A stretch of DNA of 64,000 nt from Georgenia sp. SYP-B2076. GTDB taxonomy: Bacteria; Actinomycetota; Actinomycetes; Actinomycetales; Actinomycetaceae. Made by a program: the position numbers and the translations under genes. Shown in pieces: positions 21,894 through 31,459 of the stretch. Below the pieces are notes generated by a model that ran no database searches, was not told the origin of the DNA, and saw only the letters and a program-made list of their open reading frames with translations. Where the stretch lies: assembly GCF_003991205.1 (NCBI RefSeq), contig NZ_RXOZ01000001.1:1-64000 (forward strand). The letters run 5' to 3'. The first letter of the stretch is position 1. Each line of letters starts with the position of its first letter.

Positions 21894-22442
21894 TGGCGCG
21901 GTCAACCACGTCAGGGCCGTCACGGTCGCGTCGGCCGGCCCCCTCCCAGGCTTGCTATCGGCGCAAACGGTGACGTTCGTGCCCGCGTTCGCGGGCTCGC
22001 GAGACCGGTGTGGTTGTCATCCGTTGCCGCGTCTAGTACCGCAATCCGGTGGCGGCCGCCCGCGAAGTCCGAGCACCGCACGAGGCATGGCGAAACGCTG
22101 TGCAGGGCGCACGTGCGTTCCCGCCACGGCGCTCACCGCCGCAACCCACCCAGCGCGGTCGGCGCGACCACAAAAAGCGCCCAGTCCGCTCGGCCGATGG
22201 CCACCCGGCCGCCAGGTGGTCCACCGCTTGAGCGTGAGCCCGCACCACCCCAGCACCTGCGCAGCAGACGGGCGCCACTACGGCGGCGCGGGGCGGTCGG
22301 AAGATGTGCGGGATCCGCTCGCGGACGATTTGCCGAGGAACACCAGGCCGGCCGCGCACCCGAAGCCCTACCGGAGCCAGGCTCGGCAGGCCGGTGCCGG
22401 GGAGATCGCGGCTAAGGTCGGGGCAGGCGCTGGAGACCGCCT
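21894..22442. other. Gene-free stretch at the left edge of the accessory island
   Basis: I see no supported gene here. Open frames exist on both strands but look like noise from base composition. The segment holds the upstream promoter region of the CoA-transferase operon and then the junction to the lower-GC island. No direct repeat or tRNA that could mark an integration site was found by eye. Confidence 0.5.
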
Positions 22443-23561
22443 CTATAGACCGTCGGCCAATTCCAGCACTCGCCTAGCAGACGCATTCATTCCAACCGTT
22501 GGATTGATGTCGCCTCGAACCTGCTCTGGCAGATTGAGCCGATAGCGCACCGAGTCGGTGTCGACGTTCGGCTTTGCCCGGACATCGTCGCCTCTGAGCA
22601 CGTGGATTTGGTCATCCGCCATGTCGTAGCACCGAACGAATGCGCTCCTGAACGGCCGCTGGAAAACGGCACTGTCGGCCATCGTCGTGTGGTCGTAGCC
22701 GATCTCTGCCGATGAGCCGTACTCGGCGATGCGTCGCAACAGCTCGGCGATGACCGGCTCGGCGCTGACCTCCAGGGCCTGTCTTGTTCGGTCGACTATC
22801 GCAGCGACGAGTCGCGGAAGACTCGTCGTGTTCGAGGGGTCTGCTCCTACCCCGGCCCACTGGATGCCGACGCTCAGTAGGAGAAGCGTTGACTCGGGGG
22901 CGCCGTCGACACCGTGACCGACCTCAACTTGATGCACACCCTGAATCAAGTGTGACGACGCACTGCGAGTGGTCGTCTTAACCTCGACCCCCACACCGCC
23001 AAACTGGAGATCACGCGCAGTCTCGCGGTACCCCTTCCACGCATCAATAATCGCTGCGACCTTGTTCGGCGGCGCCGCACGCACGAGGGCTTCGAGCAGG
23101 AGCAGCTCGCCAATCAGGCCGAGGATGGCGCGGTCAGCGATCCGAAGCCGCTGGATCGCGAGCTCAATGACCGGCTCGGCCTTCCAGAACGCCCGGCCAG
23201 GGTTTTCCGAGGCGCCGTTCCGAAGCAGTTCAGTGCACAGGAACGCTGCGACCTGATCGAAGTGCCCTGCAGCGGGTAGCAGCAACCGGCTCGCGGAGAG
23301 TGCGTCCTCCTTACCCTCTCGCCACCACAACTGATGCTCGAGGTTCTCGCGAACGATCTTGGACCTCGGCTCGATGGGTGGCCCCGCGAGGAAGATTTCG
23401 ATCCGTCCCTCCGGACTCCTCGCAATCCCGAGCGCCCCATCCCCGTCGCACCAGGTGATAATTCGGTCGTTCGCTGACCGCGGCCGCTCGAGGCGGGCTA
23501 TGAGCTCTAGGTGCGCTTCATACGAGCCTAGATCGGGCGTCATGGTCGGGCTGGCCTTCAT
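22443..23561 (-). CDS. PD-(D/E)XK motif protein, DUF4420 type
   Basis: The 372-residue protein has a nuclease-like core: Glu152 in GELLLLEAL, Asp184 in ARDLQFGGVG and Glu193-Val-Lys195 in VEVKTTTRSASSHL, the E...D...ExK order of PD-(D/E)XK enzymes. Proteins of this DUF4420 family are found beside Z1 ATPases in predicted restriction-like systems. Its ATG overlaps the Z1 stop by 4 bases, so the two are probably made together and may form a complex in which this is the DNA-cutting subunit. GC is lower than in flanking host genes. No transmembrane segment. Confidence 0.82.
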   Translation of the reverse strand: MKASPTMTPDLGSYEAHLELIARLERPRSANDRIITWCDGDGALGIARSPEGRIEIFLAGPPIEPRSKIVRENLEHQLWWREGKEDALSASRLLLPAAGHFDQVAAFLCTELLRNGASENPGRAFWKAEPVIELAIQRLRIADRAILGLIGELLLLEALVRAAPPNKVAAIIDAWKGYRETARDLQFGGVGVEVKTTTRSASSHLIQGVHQVEVGHGVDGAPESTLLLLSVGIQWAGVGADPSNTTSLPRLVAAIVDRTRQALEVSAEPVIAELLRRIAEYGSSAEIGYDHTTMADSAVFQRPFRSAFVRCYDMADDQIHVLRGDDVRAKPNVDTDSVRYRLNLPEQVRGDINPTVGMNASARRVLELADGL

Positions 23562-26413
23562 CGCGGTCCTCGTGCAGCAAACTGGTCAGGGCCTCCGAGT
23601 GGGACGGCGAGGCCAAGGGCAGTGGTGGGATGGAGGCCCTCACCTCGCTCGATGACGTGGAAGAGGATGAGTCCAGGGGCGCCGGCAGGGCGCCAGGGAG
23701 CCTCTCCGGCGGTGAATTTCGGGGGCACCTGCTCGTGGGCGTGGTAATCGAAGAATGAATCTCCGAGGTAGGGGTCACTACCTGAGCCGGGGTTACGGCT
23801 GCCCCAGGTAGCAGCGAGCTGTCCGTCTACCACATCGCGCATCATCGGTCGCACGTCGAACGGCAGCTCACCGAGGAGCCCCTCCGTGATCGTCGAGCCA
23901 GAGCCGTAGCGAATACCGATGTAGAACTTCGGCTGCTCGCTTTGCTTCTTGGATAGATCCACCATCGACCACGGGGTCCGAGGGTCGTCCGTCGCCACAA
24001 GGCCCCGGGCGTGCCGGGACAGGCTTGCGTGCCACAGGCGGAGATAAGCACCGAGACCGTATGGGCAGTCACTCCGTACTTCGGACGCGGGCTCACCTTC
24101 GTCAGGCTCCGGCGGCCGATAGAGCGGCAGCAGTCTCTCGCCGTCTGACGCAGCGTCGAGGCCGATGTGAGCTTCGAGGGCGGCCCATCGCGAAGCCTGC
24201 CAACCCTCGCGACCCGGCCGGTAATTGTCATACCGCAGGCCATCGAGGAGCTCAGCAGCCTCGGAGAGGGAGAGCGGCTCGTCGAGGATGCGCCCACGAG
24301 GGCGGTCGTTGACCACCACGTCGTGGGACGCGCGGTTGGCAAACGCGACGGCGAGAAGCCGCGTATTCGGGTCTTCGTTCTTGCCGTCGTTCATGAGCCG
24401 CACGAACGGCGCCGCCCCGGGAGAGAGGGGCACGTTGCTGACGTTCGTCAACTTGCCGGTAGCAATGAAATCGCGGCCTTGAAGCACCCTCGGATCAGGC
24501 GCCTCTCCGAGTTGCTCGTTCATGAGCTTTACAACGTCGCGCCGCAGGGCTTCGTCGGACTCGTGGTACGCACGGAACAGGTCGAGCTGCTCACTTGGTA
24601 AGAAAACTCGACAGAGCTCAAGGTGTGGTCCGCGGTACCCGAACCAGCGCTGCATCTGCATCTGGGTGTCGGCGTACGGGTCGTCGCTGTGGCGGAGGAA
24701 CAGCGTGGTCGTGAGTCCTTCGAGCGTCAGGCCGCGGGACATCACGTTTCCCGAGATGAAGATTGTCGACAGGTCGCACGGAGCAAGCCAAGTACCGTCG
24801 TCCTCCTGCGGCTCAAACGCAGGGCGGTCGTCCGCCCGAGGATCGCTGTTCACGATCGAGAGGCGCGTCGCGGGGATCACCTCGTGGAGGAGCAGGTCCC
24901 TTACGGCCGGCCACATGGACCGATCGGGGACAACAGGTTCGTGCGGCAGGTCGAACGCTCCGCGCACGGCCTGCGCCGACCGGCGGTAGTGATCAAGCCA
25001 CGCCGCCCACGGCTCCTCGTCCTGGAGCACCATCGCGCTCAGCGCGTCGACTGGCAAAGACCGATCGCCCGCGTCCAGGCGGGCGACCGCTTGGTCTCGA
25101 TCGAGACCTCCCGCCCACGCAAGAATTCCCGCAGCCGCATCGAAGTGGTCTTGGATAGCGGCTGAGGGGTGGAAGAGCATGGAATGAGGTAGCGGTGAAC
25201 GCGCGGCCGCTTCTTGCCTTGAGGCGAAGTAGGTTGACCGCGCTACGGAGGGTAAGAGCCGGCCGTCATCCCTCCAGAGGCGGATGGCCCCGGCCACCAG
25301 GAATGCGCGCACCGACTCCGCGATGCCCACGTCAGGCTGACCGTCCGTTGCGAGGCACAATGGCGCCTCCTTGACTCGCCGGTAGAACACCTCACCTCCC
25401 GTGTAGAAGGACCGAAGTCCTCCTGGCTCACGGAACGTCGTCGAGCGAGGCTCCACACCCCCTTGGTCGAAAGGCGTGCGCAGCGAAACCACGAAATCCT
25501 TCGGTGCGAGTGGGTTGTAGTCCGCCTGGAGGAAGTTGGCCTGCGGTGTCGCGGTGTACGCGATGTAGGTGACGTAAAGATTGGGTGAGGCCGATGTGCC
25601 GTCGTGCGGGCGCGTCTCCCAAAGGTCGACGATCGACCGAGGAACTTGCTTGAGGTCCGCGAACGCCGGGTCGAGACCACTCTCTGCCCGCGCATCGAGG
25701 ATCGATCCGTCGTCGGCCTCGTCATCGAGCACAACAAGGTGGAACGGCCGTGCTGCGCTGTTGATGGCAGGGATGAGCTGCCGGTGCAGCGTTTCGGCCA
25801 GGGCCTGGAGGTGGTGGACGTTCTTCATTACGACGGCGATTAGCGGCCGCCGTTGCCTGAGAGCGCGCCGTGCCTGTTGACCGTTGAACGCATAGAGGCG
25901 AGAGAGCGGCACGTCGTCGCCGCCGTCGTCGAGCACGGCTGACGGGCTCGGCAGCAACAGCCGCCGCCGCTCTCGATCGAGGTCGGCACCGTGGCTGTCG
26001 AGCTGGGTGCGCAGCCGCTCAAATGTCTGCTTCCACAGAGAAACCCGCGTACCGGCGAGGACCACGACGGCATCGACGCCCTCGTCGAGGCTAAGCGCGG
26101 ACACGCCCAGCATCGAGGCCGTCTTCCCGGACTGGATCGACCCCATAACGAGGCCGCGCCGAACCCGCGAGGCTGGCCAGGACGCGTCGCCCGCAGGCCC
26201 CGTCCCGAGCACCCCCATGCGCAAGATGTACTTGCTATCCGTCTGGATAACGGTCTTGGAAGTCTCAGACATCGACGAGGCGTCGAGGGCTTCCCGGTAG
26301 CCGTCCCACCATGAGCCCACATTGGCACCGACGCCATCGACCGGAGCGAGGTGCACCCTCTCTGTGCGAGGCGCGCTCACGAAGTGGCCTTCACTCAGCT
26401 CGGACATTTCCAT
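23558..26413 (-). CDS. Z1-domain ATPase (superfamily 2-like helicase)
   Basis: The 951-residue protein carries a complete helicase-like ATPase core: Walker A GSIQSGKT (91-98), the Walker B DDEAD at about 230-234, TATPQA (287-292) as motif III, SGNVMSRGLTLEGL (554-567) as motif V and TQMQMQRWFGYR (583-594) as motif VI, all signatures of Z1 proteins. About 300 further residues follow with no motif that I recognise. Z1 ATPases occur with cytosine methyltransferases and Vsr in predicted defence operons, which is the case here. It overlaps the DUF262 gene by 23 bases and the DUF4420 gene by 4. Confidence 0.88.
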   Translation of the reverse strand: MEMSELSEGHFVSAPRTERVHLAPVDGVGANVGSWWDGYREALDASSMSETSKTVIQTDSKYILRMGVLGTGPAGDASWPASRVRRGLVMGSIQSGKTASMLGVSALSLDEGVDAVVVLAGTRVSLWKQTFERLRTQLDSHGADLDRERRRLLLPSPSAVLDDGGDDVPLSRLYAFNGQQARRALRQRRPLIAVVMKNVHHLQALAETLHRQLIPAINSAARPFHLVVLDDEADDGSILDARAESGLDPAFADLKQVPRSIVDLWETRPHDGTSASPNLYVTYIAYTATPQANFLQADYNPLAPKDFVVSLRTPFDQGGVEPRSTTFREPGGLRSFYTGGEVFYRRVKEAPLCLATDGQPDVGIAESVRAFLVAGAIRLWRDDGRLLPSVARSTYFASRQEAAARSPLPHSMLFHPSAAIQDHFDAAAGILAWAGGLDRDQAVARLDAGDRSLPVDALSAMVLQDEEPWAAWLDHYRRSAQAVRGAFDLPHEPVVPDRSMWPAVRDLLLHEVIPATRLSIVNSDPRADDRPAFEPQEDDGTWLAPCDLSTIFISGNVMSRGLTLEGLTTTLFLRHSDDPYADTQMQMQRWFGYRGPHLELCRVFLPSEQLDLFRAYHESDEALRRDVVKLMNEQLGEAPDPRVLQGRDFIATGKLTNVSNVPLSPGAAPFVRLMNDGKNEDPNTRLLAVAFANRASHDVVVNDRPRGRILDEPLSLSEAAELLDGLRYDNYRPGREGWQASRWAALEAHIGLDAASDGERLLPLYRPPEPDEGEPASEVRSDCPYGLGAYLRLWHASLSRHARGLVATDDPRTPWSMVDLSKKQSEQPKFYIGIRYGSGSTITEGLLGELPFDVRPMMRDVVDGQLAATWGSRNPGSGSDPYLGDSFFDYHAHEQVPPKFTAGEAPWRPAGAPGLILFHVIERGEGLHPTTALGLAVPLGGPDQFAARGPR

Positions 26414-28307
26414 TTACCGCCCTGAGCGTCTCTACGCCGGAGTAGCCGAAACGCTCCGTCATCGCGGCGGACGCCGCATCACGGTCTACTCCGAGCTCAT
26501 CGGCGATGAGCAGGGCGATCTTGGCGATGTACTCCCACTGTGTCGCTGTCTGCGTCTTTGCCGGGCGCCGCCACTCCTTGGTGGCGGTCTTCTTTCGCAG
26601 GGCTGGCGCCGCGGCCTCTAGGCGGTCCTCGGTCTCCTCGCCAAGCACGCTAGCGCCGATCACAACGCCGAGAAGGCTGCCGACCAGCTGCAGCTCCTGC
26701 CACTTCGCACCCTGTTTGGTGTCCTTGAACTTCGGGTCCCACGCCTCGTCGACGGCCGCATGTGCGCGCATGCCTTGGAGCATCAGGAGGAAGGCGTCCC
26801 TGATTGTCGCTTCATCACGCAAGGGGTCCTTGGGATCGTTCTCGATGCGTTGAAGGAGCGAGTCGATCTGCCGGGCCGTCGACTGGTGCTTCGGTTGGCC
26901 CTTGTTGTCGAGCGAGTCGAGCAGGAGGAGCGAGGAGAGCCACGAGAGCACCTTCGTCCTCCTGTATCGGCTCGTGCCGAAGCCGTACTCGGTCAGGATC
27001 TCACTGATCTCCCCGAGGTCGGGCCATGCGCGGACGAGGAAGGGTGCGACGTCGTTCAGCGCGGCACTGTCGCCTGCGGTTACAAGAAGGCCCCGCATGA
27101 AGTCGATGTTGTGGTACAGGGCGTTGCGGATCTCCTCCGCGTTCAGGTGCTTGCCCTGCTTGTTGTAGAGGTTGAAGACTTCGTGGATCTGGCGTCGCGA
27201 CGCCTTGGAGTACTCGATGACGGGAATCTTGTACTCGGAAACGCGCTCGAAAACCTGGCGGATTTCTACGCGATCGTCCGCGATCTCGATCGGACGCCGC
27301 CGAATCTCGGTGTAGTACCTGCCCTGGAGATCCGCCAGGTCACCCTCGAGCGGCTTAGCGTTCGTCCGAAGCTTGAACGGGAAGTAGTACTCCCGCTCCT
27401 TCGACGCCGTGAGTTGCTCACCACGGAGGTTCCTCCACGCCTTGCGGAAGGCTGGATAGTCCGACCTGAAGAGGGAGACAAGGTCCGTCCCCTCGTGCTC
27501 AGCATTCGCTTCCTTGACGACCTCGAGAGCGCGCGGGTGCCGGCCGATGAACCGCAGGATCGCCGTGAGCCGCTGCTTACCGTCAACCACCTCGAAAGGC
27601 GCCTCGAACTGATCTTGGGGCTTCAAGACGATGACGGACGGCAAGGGGATCCCGCGAAGGATCGACTCGATCAGCATCTGCGAGTCCTTGGTGGGCCAGA
27701 CGTCGCCGCGCTGGTAGGACGGGCTGAGGTTTAGCTTTCCCTCTTCCGCCTTGTCACTGAATTCTTGGATTGGCCAGATCTGCGCCTTAGCGGTGACAGG
27801 ACCACTGCTTTCCTCCTCCTCCTCGGGCGCCTCCTCCCATGCCTCGACCCATCGACCTGTGGCTGCCCCGATAGCGCCCCCCTCAGCCTCGAGGTCCTCG
27901 ACGAACACCTTCTGCAGCTCCACCGCGCGCTCAGCACGCTCCCGCAGCCGCTCGAGGCCGGCGTCCGACAGGTGCACGTGCCCATCGACCGAATCGACCG
28001 CCTCATCCGGCTGCTCAAAGCCCAGTCCTCGGGCCAGCGCCCTCAGGAAATCTTCGGATTTGGTCAACTCAAGGGGCTCGCGGAGCCGGAGCCATCCCTG
28101 CACGGTGGCGACCGAGCTCATCCAAGCCGGCGAGGCGAAGTCGACGTCCTCGGGGCGGAAGCCGCTGCCCAGAGGCTCGAACTCGGATGGCACCTCAACC
28201 GGTTCTGAGAGCAGCGCAAGCTGCTCGGCGACCGCCATCTCGAGATCCGCCCGCTCGCTGTCTTGTGCTTCATCCACCGTGGACTCAATCAAGTCGTCGC
28301 TCCTCAT
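26391..28307 (-). CDS. DUF262-domain protein
   Basis: The 638-residue protein has a DUF262 (ParB-like nucleotidase) domain from about residue 180: SYQRGDVWPT at 197-206 and VDGKQRLTAI at 241-250, the family's DGQQR-type motif. The first 170 residues are acidic and helical with an EEEEE run, and the C-terminal 250 residues are helical. DUF262 is the nucleotide-binding half of GmrSD-type modified-DNA restriction enzymes, but the usual HNH (DUF1524) partner domain is not visible here. It begins the three-gene operon with Z1 and DUF4420 and may sense or hydrolyse nucleotides to switch the system. Confidence 0.82.
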   Translation of the reverse strand: MRSDDLIESTVDEAQDSERADLEMAVAEQLALLSEPVEVPSEFEPLGSGFRPEDVDFASPAWMSSVATVQGWLRLREPLELTKSEDFLRALARGLGFEQPDEAVDSVDGHVHLSDAGLERLRERAERAVELQKVFVEDLEAEGGAIGAATGRWVEAWEEAPEEEEESSGPVTAKAQIWPIQEFSDKAEEGKLNLSPSYQRGDVWPTKDSQMLIESILRGIPLPSVIVLKPQDQFEAPFEVVDGKQRLTAILRFIGRHPRALEVVKEANAEHEGTDLVSLFRSDYPAFRKAWRNLRGEQLTASKEREYYFPFKLRTNAKPLEGDLADLQGRYYTEIRRRPIEIADDRVEIRQVFERVSEYKIPVIEYSKASRRQIHEVFNLYNKQGKHLNAEEIRNALYHNIDFMRGLLVTAGDSAALNDVAPFLVRAWPDLGEISEILTEYGFGTSRYRRTKVLSWLSSLLLLDSLDNKGQPKHQSTARQIDSLLQRIENDPKDPLRDEATIRDAFLLMLQGMRAHAAVDEAWDPKFKDTKQGAKWQELQLVGSLLGVVIGASVLGEETEDRLEAAAPALRKKTATKEWRRPAKTQTATQWEYIAKIALLIADELGVDRDAASAAMTERFGYSGVETLRAVNGNVRAE

Positions 28308-28799
28308 CAGCCCGGATGGTCACTGGGTGCAGCCATCTTCGTGCAAGCGCGGGCCAGTCTATGCGTTCGGACGACATGTGACGTTAAGTGGCTGGTGCAC
28401 TCCTCGCTGGAAGTTCAGTGTTGGTGTCCACGGAGCGCGCTTGCAGCTTACTAAGCGGCGCAAGTCCCGCCGCCGGGTCCTCGGCACCCCCAGTGGAGCT
28501 TCTTGGGCGCGGAGCACGTCAGCCATGTCGCAATGTATGACCACTCGCTCCATGCGCCCAGTTGCCGGCGAGCTCGGGTGCGCAGGCGGCGCCCTAGTCA
28601 AGCCACATCCGAGCGGGAACTTGTCACGGAGGGCAACATTCCGCGCCCGGTCGGTCCCGCCAATGCGCGGCCTTGCGCAAGTTCCGGCTAGAGCGTTTGT
28701 GCATCACAGACGGAACCGGATAAATCGCACAGCGTTCTGCAGCCCCTTACGCCTCATTCGCCGCCAGACCGGATCGACACAGTGGCGTAGCCTGGTCAC
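28308..28799. promoter_or_regulatory. Divergent promoter region inside the island
   Basis: No gene is supported here. The stretch separates the DUF262 operon (minus) from the gene at 28800 (plus). A TAGCCT hexamer at 28788-28793 ends 6 bases before the GTG at 28800, the spacing expected of a -10 box for a leaderless transcript. On the minus strand TAGACT (complement of 28355-28360) is a candidate -10 for the DUF262 operon. Confidence 0.4.
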
Positions 28800-29573
28800 G
28801 TGACTCAGGACACTCTTTTCAGCAATGGTTGTGTTGGATCTGTTCCGACCAGCAGCCCCGCAGGCCTCGCGGACGTCCCACCGGGCCACTTACAACCCGC
28901 CCGAACATTCGCGCGCGAGTTCTTCGCTGCCCTAAAAAGCAACTCGTCCATCCAAGCCGAACTTACCGCAGCCATCCAAGAGTGTTTCCGCCGCTACGAC
29001 ACCGGCCCCTTTGAGAACCGATTTATTGTCGGCGCCGTAGTGGAACAAATTCTCGGAGCTACAGCACGTTCGTTGGGATTTGATGTCGAGAATTCTGGCG
29101 CACGCCGCCAAGCGTACGATCTCGAACTTTCGCCAGGGTACGGAATTAGCATTAAGTACACGTCATCAGTCGGTCGGAGCGCACGGGTACGTTTAACCAA
29201 CAGCCAAGGTGCCGTAGGAGAATGGAACACCGGCACCATCTTCGTACTTGCTGGCATAGGCATCGGGTACGCGGACGTCTATCTGACGCCCGGAGCAACC
29301 ATTCCTGCGGGCGATGAGAAAAGTCTTGACGTCGCCCTTCGGCCCTTGCTTCATTTTTGGGGCGTCGAGCCCATAAAATCAAAAGCGCCGGAGCCGGAAT
29401 GGCTTGCAGTCGTCCCCAACACCGAGCCCCGCATGGGTTACTTCCTGCCAATCGCGGTCCCTGCACGGGCAACTGTCCGTTCGCCACGTCTTGCCGGTGA
29501 TCCCATCGCTCTGGATATTCTCCAGAGCGGGAGGTCTCAGACTCTTCTCGCGCACTTCAAGTGGTCGATCTAG
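28800..29573 (+). CDS. Unrecognised island protein, nuclease-like
   Basis: I do not recognise this 257-residue protein. A segment around RRQAYDLELSPGYGISIKYT places Asp107 and Lys119 as in a PD-(D/E)XK core with the middle acidic residue lost (SIK instead of ExK), and Glu82 in VVEQIL could supply the helix glutamate. The rest is mixed alpha/beta. The DNA is clearly AT-rich for this genome: bases 29041-29100 hold only 29 G or C of 60. The GTG start has no ribosome-binding site but a -10-like box 6 bases upstream. Lying between the two halves of a restriction-like island, it could be a type II-like endonuclease or a DNA-binding subunit. Confidence 0.55.
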   Translation: MTQDTLFSNGCVGSVPTSSPAGLADVPPGHLQPARTFAREFFAALKSNSSIQAELTAAIQECFRRYDTGPFENRFIVGAVVEQILGATARSLGFDVENSGARRQAYDLELSPGYGISIKYTSSVGRSARVRLTNSQGAVGEWNTGTIFVLAGIGIGYADVYLTPGATIPAGDEKSLDVALRPLLHFWGVEPIKSKAPEPEWLAVVPNTEPRMGYFLPIAVPARATVRSPRLAGDPIALDILQSGRSQTLLAHFKWSI

Positions 29574-29906
29574 TAGGAGGGACGGTCGGCTTCAGTCACG
29601 AACGGCACTTCGACTAATCGGCGGGGCTCCGCACTGCATGGGGGTCGCCGCCGAACAAGCGGCCAATCGTGGCCCTCCAGACGGGGAAGACGAGACCTCA
29701 CTGACGTTGCACGACGGCGCCTACAATCTTTCCAACGAGCCGCCAGGCACCGCCGGACCGCCCCTTGGCCACACTGACGTGGCGGTGGCCGCGGCTTGCT
29801 CGCCGTGAAGCCAGGGATGTGCACCGGTCCACGCCGGTGTGGTGTGGTGAGTGAACCCACCCACGTCCACACCCGGCGCGTGGCGGTCCTTCCCGCGATC
29901 TGCTGA
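29574..29906. other. Gap between convergent island genes, with hairpins
   Basis: There is no supported gene. Two weak hairpins are visible: GCCAC-N6-GTGGC (29768-29783) and CCGGTGTGG pairing with CCACACC(C)GG (29834-29886). The second lies just past the stop of the minus-strand DUF3883 gene and could be its terminator. Confidence 0.35.
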
Positions 29907-31223
29907 CTACGTGGTTGGCCAGACTCTGTAGCTGGCTACGGCACGCCTACCTTCGGTGATCTGGGCGCGGGTGATGATGTTGACAACGTAGTCCTTGGGG
30001 GAGAGCACGCTCGTCACTGCGATGACGATGAACGTCTCGTCCGTCTGCGCACGCCACCACTCTTTGGGAGTGATGTTAAATACCGTCTGCCCACCCTGGA
30101 TGCCCTTGACCTCGACATGCAGGACGCGGCCGTCCTTCTCGTACTCGAGGTCATAGCCCACGCCGTCCCGTTGCCTGTCGGCCCGGAAGTCCCATCCACC
30201 CTTCTTCATGAAGGCCTGCGCGATCTCGACGGCGCGCTTCTCTGCGAGACTGTCGGCGCGCGGGTCTCGCGTTGGGCGAGGTTCATCGGCCACGTTGCGG
30301 GCGTTCTCCAGCCGCCCGTCTTCGTCCTCGGCGTACTCCGGCAGCTCAAGCTCCGTGCCTCCAAGGCGGCCGAGCGGAAGGGCGTCTGGGAGGGCAGCGT
30401 CAAAGTCAACGTCCACGACGCCGGTTTCGGTGACAGGGTTCTCGGAGATGACGCGCTGAACCGCGACCAGCGCGCCTGGGTCGGCCGCAGCGAGCGGATG
30501 GTCTGGTGGCGTGCTCCCGGTCCCGGCGGTGACGATGGCCGCGTAAGTCTCCCAGGCGATCTCGGTGATGGTGTGCTGGGGGTTTTGCCCGTCGATGTGG
30601 ACGTCTTCCCGGGGGACGGGGACTTCGAAGGGCACGTAGTCGGCGAGCTGGGCGTCCCATGGGCCCTCCCAGCCAGGTGCGATGTACTCGACCGTGGCAT
30701 GCGCAACGAGCGCGTCGGGGTTCTCTGTCTTGGAGGTGCTGCAGATGATGACTCGCGAGCCTGGCCCTGCGTCGTTTAGTGCCTGCCGGCCGGTGCCTTC
30801 GTTGTCATAGCGATAGTGCCTCTCGTCGGCCTCGTGCCCAGTTCCCACAGGGCCATCTGTGCGGTTGAGGATGAAGCATCGGGGGACGCCTGTCAGGGCG
30901 CACCAGATCCGTGAGTAGGCCCGCGCGGTGACGGTTCCTCCGCCCTTGGGGGCGGCTTCGCTCGTGTCCCAGAAGGGGTCGTAGGTCAGCCCGAGTGTCT
31001 CGAGCACTTGCTCTGCCTTTCGGTACGTGTCGCGGCCGCCTGTCGGCGCACCGGTGCGAGCCTGTTGGATGGCGTCGAGGAACGCGCCTTCGACAGACCC
31101 GCCCGTAGACACCTTCGGCATGTCTATGTCGAGGGTGTCGGTGATGCGCTTTGGAAGGTCCGTCTTCTTCGTGGGACGGTTCACCTTGTGCCCACGGATC
31201 ATCGGCGTGTGCTGCACGGACAT
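29907..31223 (-). CDS. DUF3883-domain protein with uncharacterised N-terminal region
   Basis: The 438-residue protein ends in a DUF3883 domain, a PD-(D/E)XK-like fold: GYDLEYEKDGRVLHVEVKG holds Asp358 and Glu371-Val-Lys373, followed by the usual NITPKEWWRA helix. The middle (about 95-200), with YSRIWCALTG, HYRYDNEG and GSRVIICSTSK, loosely resembles PUA/EVE-type modified-base readers; that is inference. Such a layout, reader plus nuclease-like domain, would suit a protein that checks DNA modification. It diverges from the methyltransferase gene at 31460. Confidence 0.72.
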   Translation of the reverse strand: MSVQHTPMIRGHKVNRPTKKTDLPKRITDTLDIDMPKVSTGGSVEGAFLDAIQQARTGAPTGGRDTYRKAEQVLETLGLTYDPFWDTSEAAPKGGGTVTARAYSRIWCALTGVPRCFILNRTDGPVGTGHEADERHYRYDNEGTGRQALNDAGPGSRVIICSTSKTENPDALVAHATVEYIAPGWEGPWDAQLADYVPFEVPVPREDVHIDGQNPQHTITEIAWETYAAIVTAGTGSTPPDHPLAAADPGALVAVQRVISENPVTETGVVDVDFDAALPDALPLGRLGGTELELPEYAEDEDGRLENARNVADEPRPTRDPRADSLAEKRAVEIAQAFMKKGGWDFRADRQRDGVGYDLEYEKDGRVLHVEVKGIQGGQTVFNITPKEWWRAQTDETFIVIAVTSVLSPKDYVVNIITRAQITEGRRAVASYRVWPTT

Positions 31224-31423
31224 GCGTTCCTGCCTACTTGCTCGTATGGACGAGGCTGCTGGCTGCCTGTCGGTGATGGGGTATGACGTGCCGCATGCTC
31301 AGCATGTCGGTGCCAGGTGCGAGAGTTGCGGACTGAAGCAACCGCACGTGCGCGTCTGCGCTGGACCTTGGGCTGGGAGCCATGGCTAGAACTACCGGTA
31401 CGGAATCGAAGACGTCAACACGC

Positions 31424-31459
31424 TTGGAGATAGCTGAGAGCTCAGCTAAGCTCGTGAGC
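31424..31459 (+). promoter_or_regulatory. Methyltransferase promoter with an operator in its spacer
   Basis: TTGGAG (31424-31429) and TAAGCT (31447-31452) form a -35/-10 pair with a 17-base spacer. The start codon at 31460 lies 8 bases after the -10, so the transcript is probably leaderless. The perfect dyad TAGCTGAG-AG-CTCAGCTA (31431-31448) fills the spacer and touches the -10. A protein bound there would shut the promoter. Confidence 0.65.

Noticed and set aside
31382-31459. N-terminal extension of the methyltransferase from the ATG at 31382
   Set aside because: The -35, palindrome and -10 lie inside this stretch, and motif I starts about 10 residues after the ATG at 31460.
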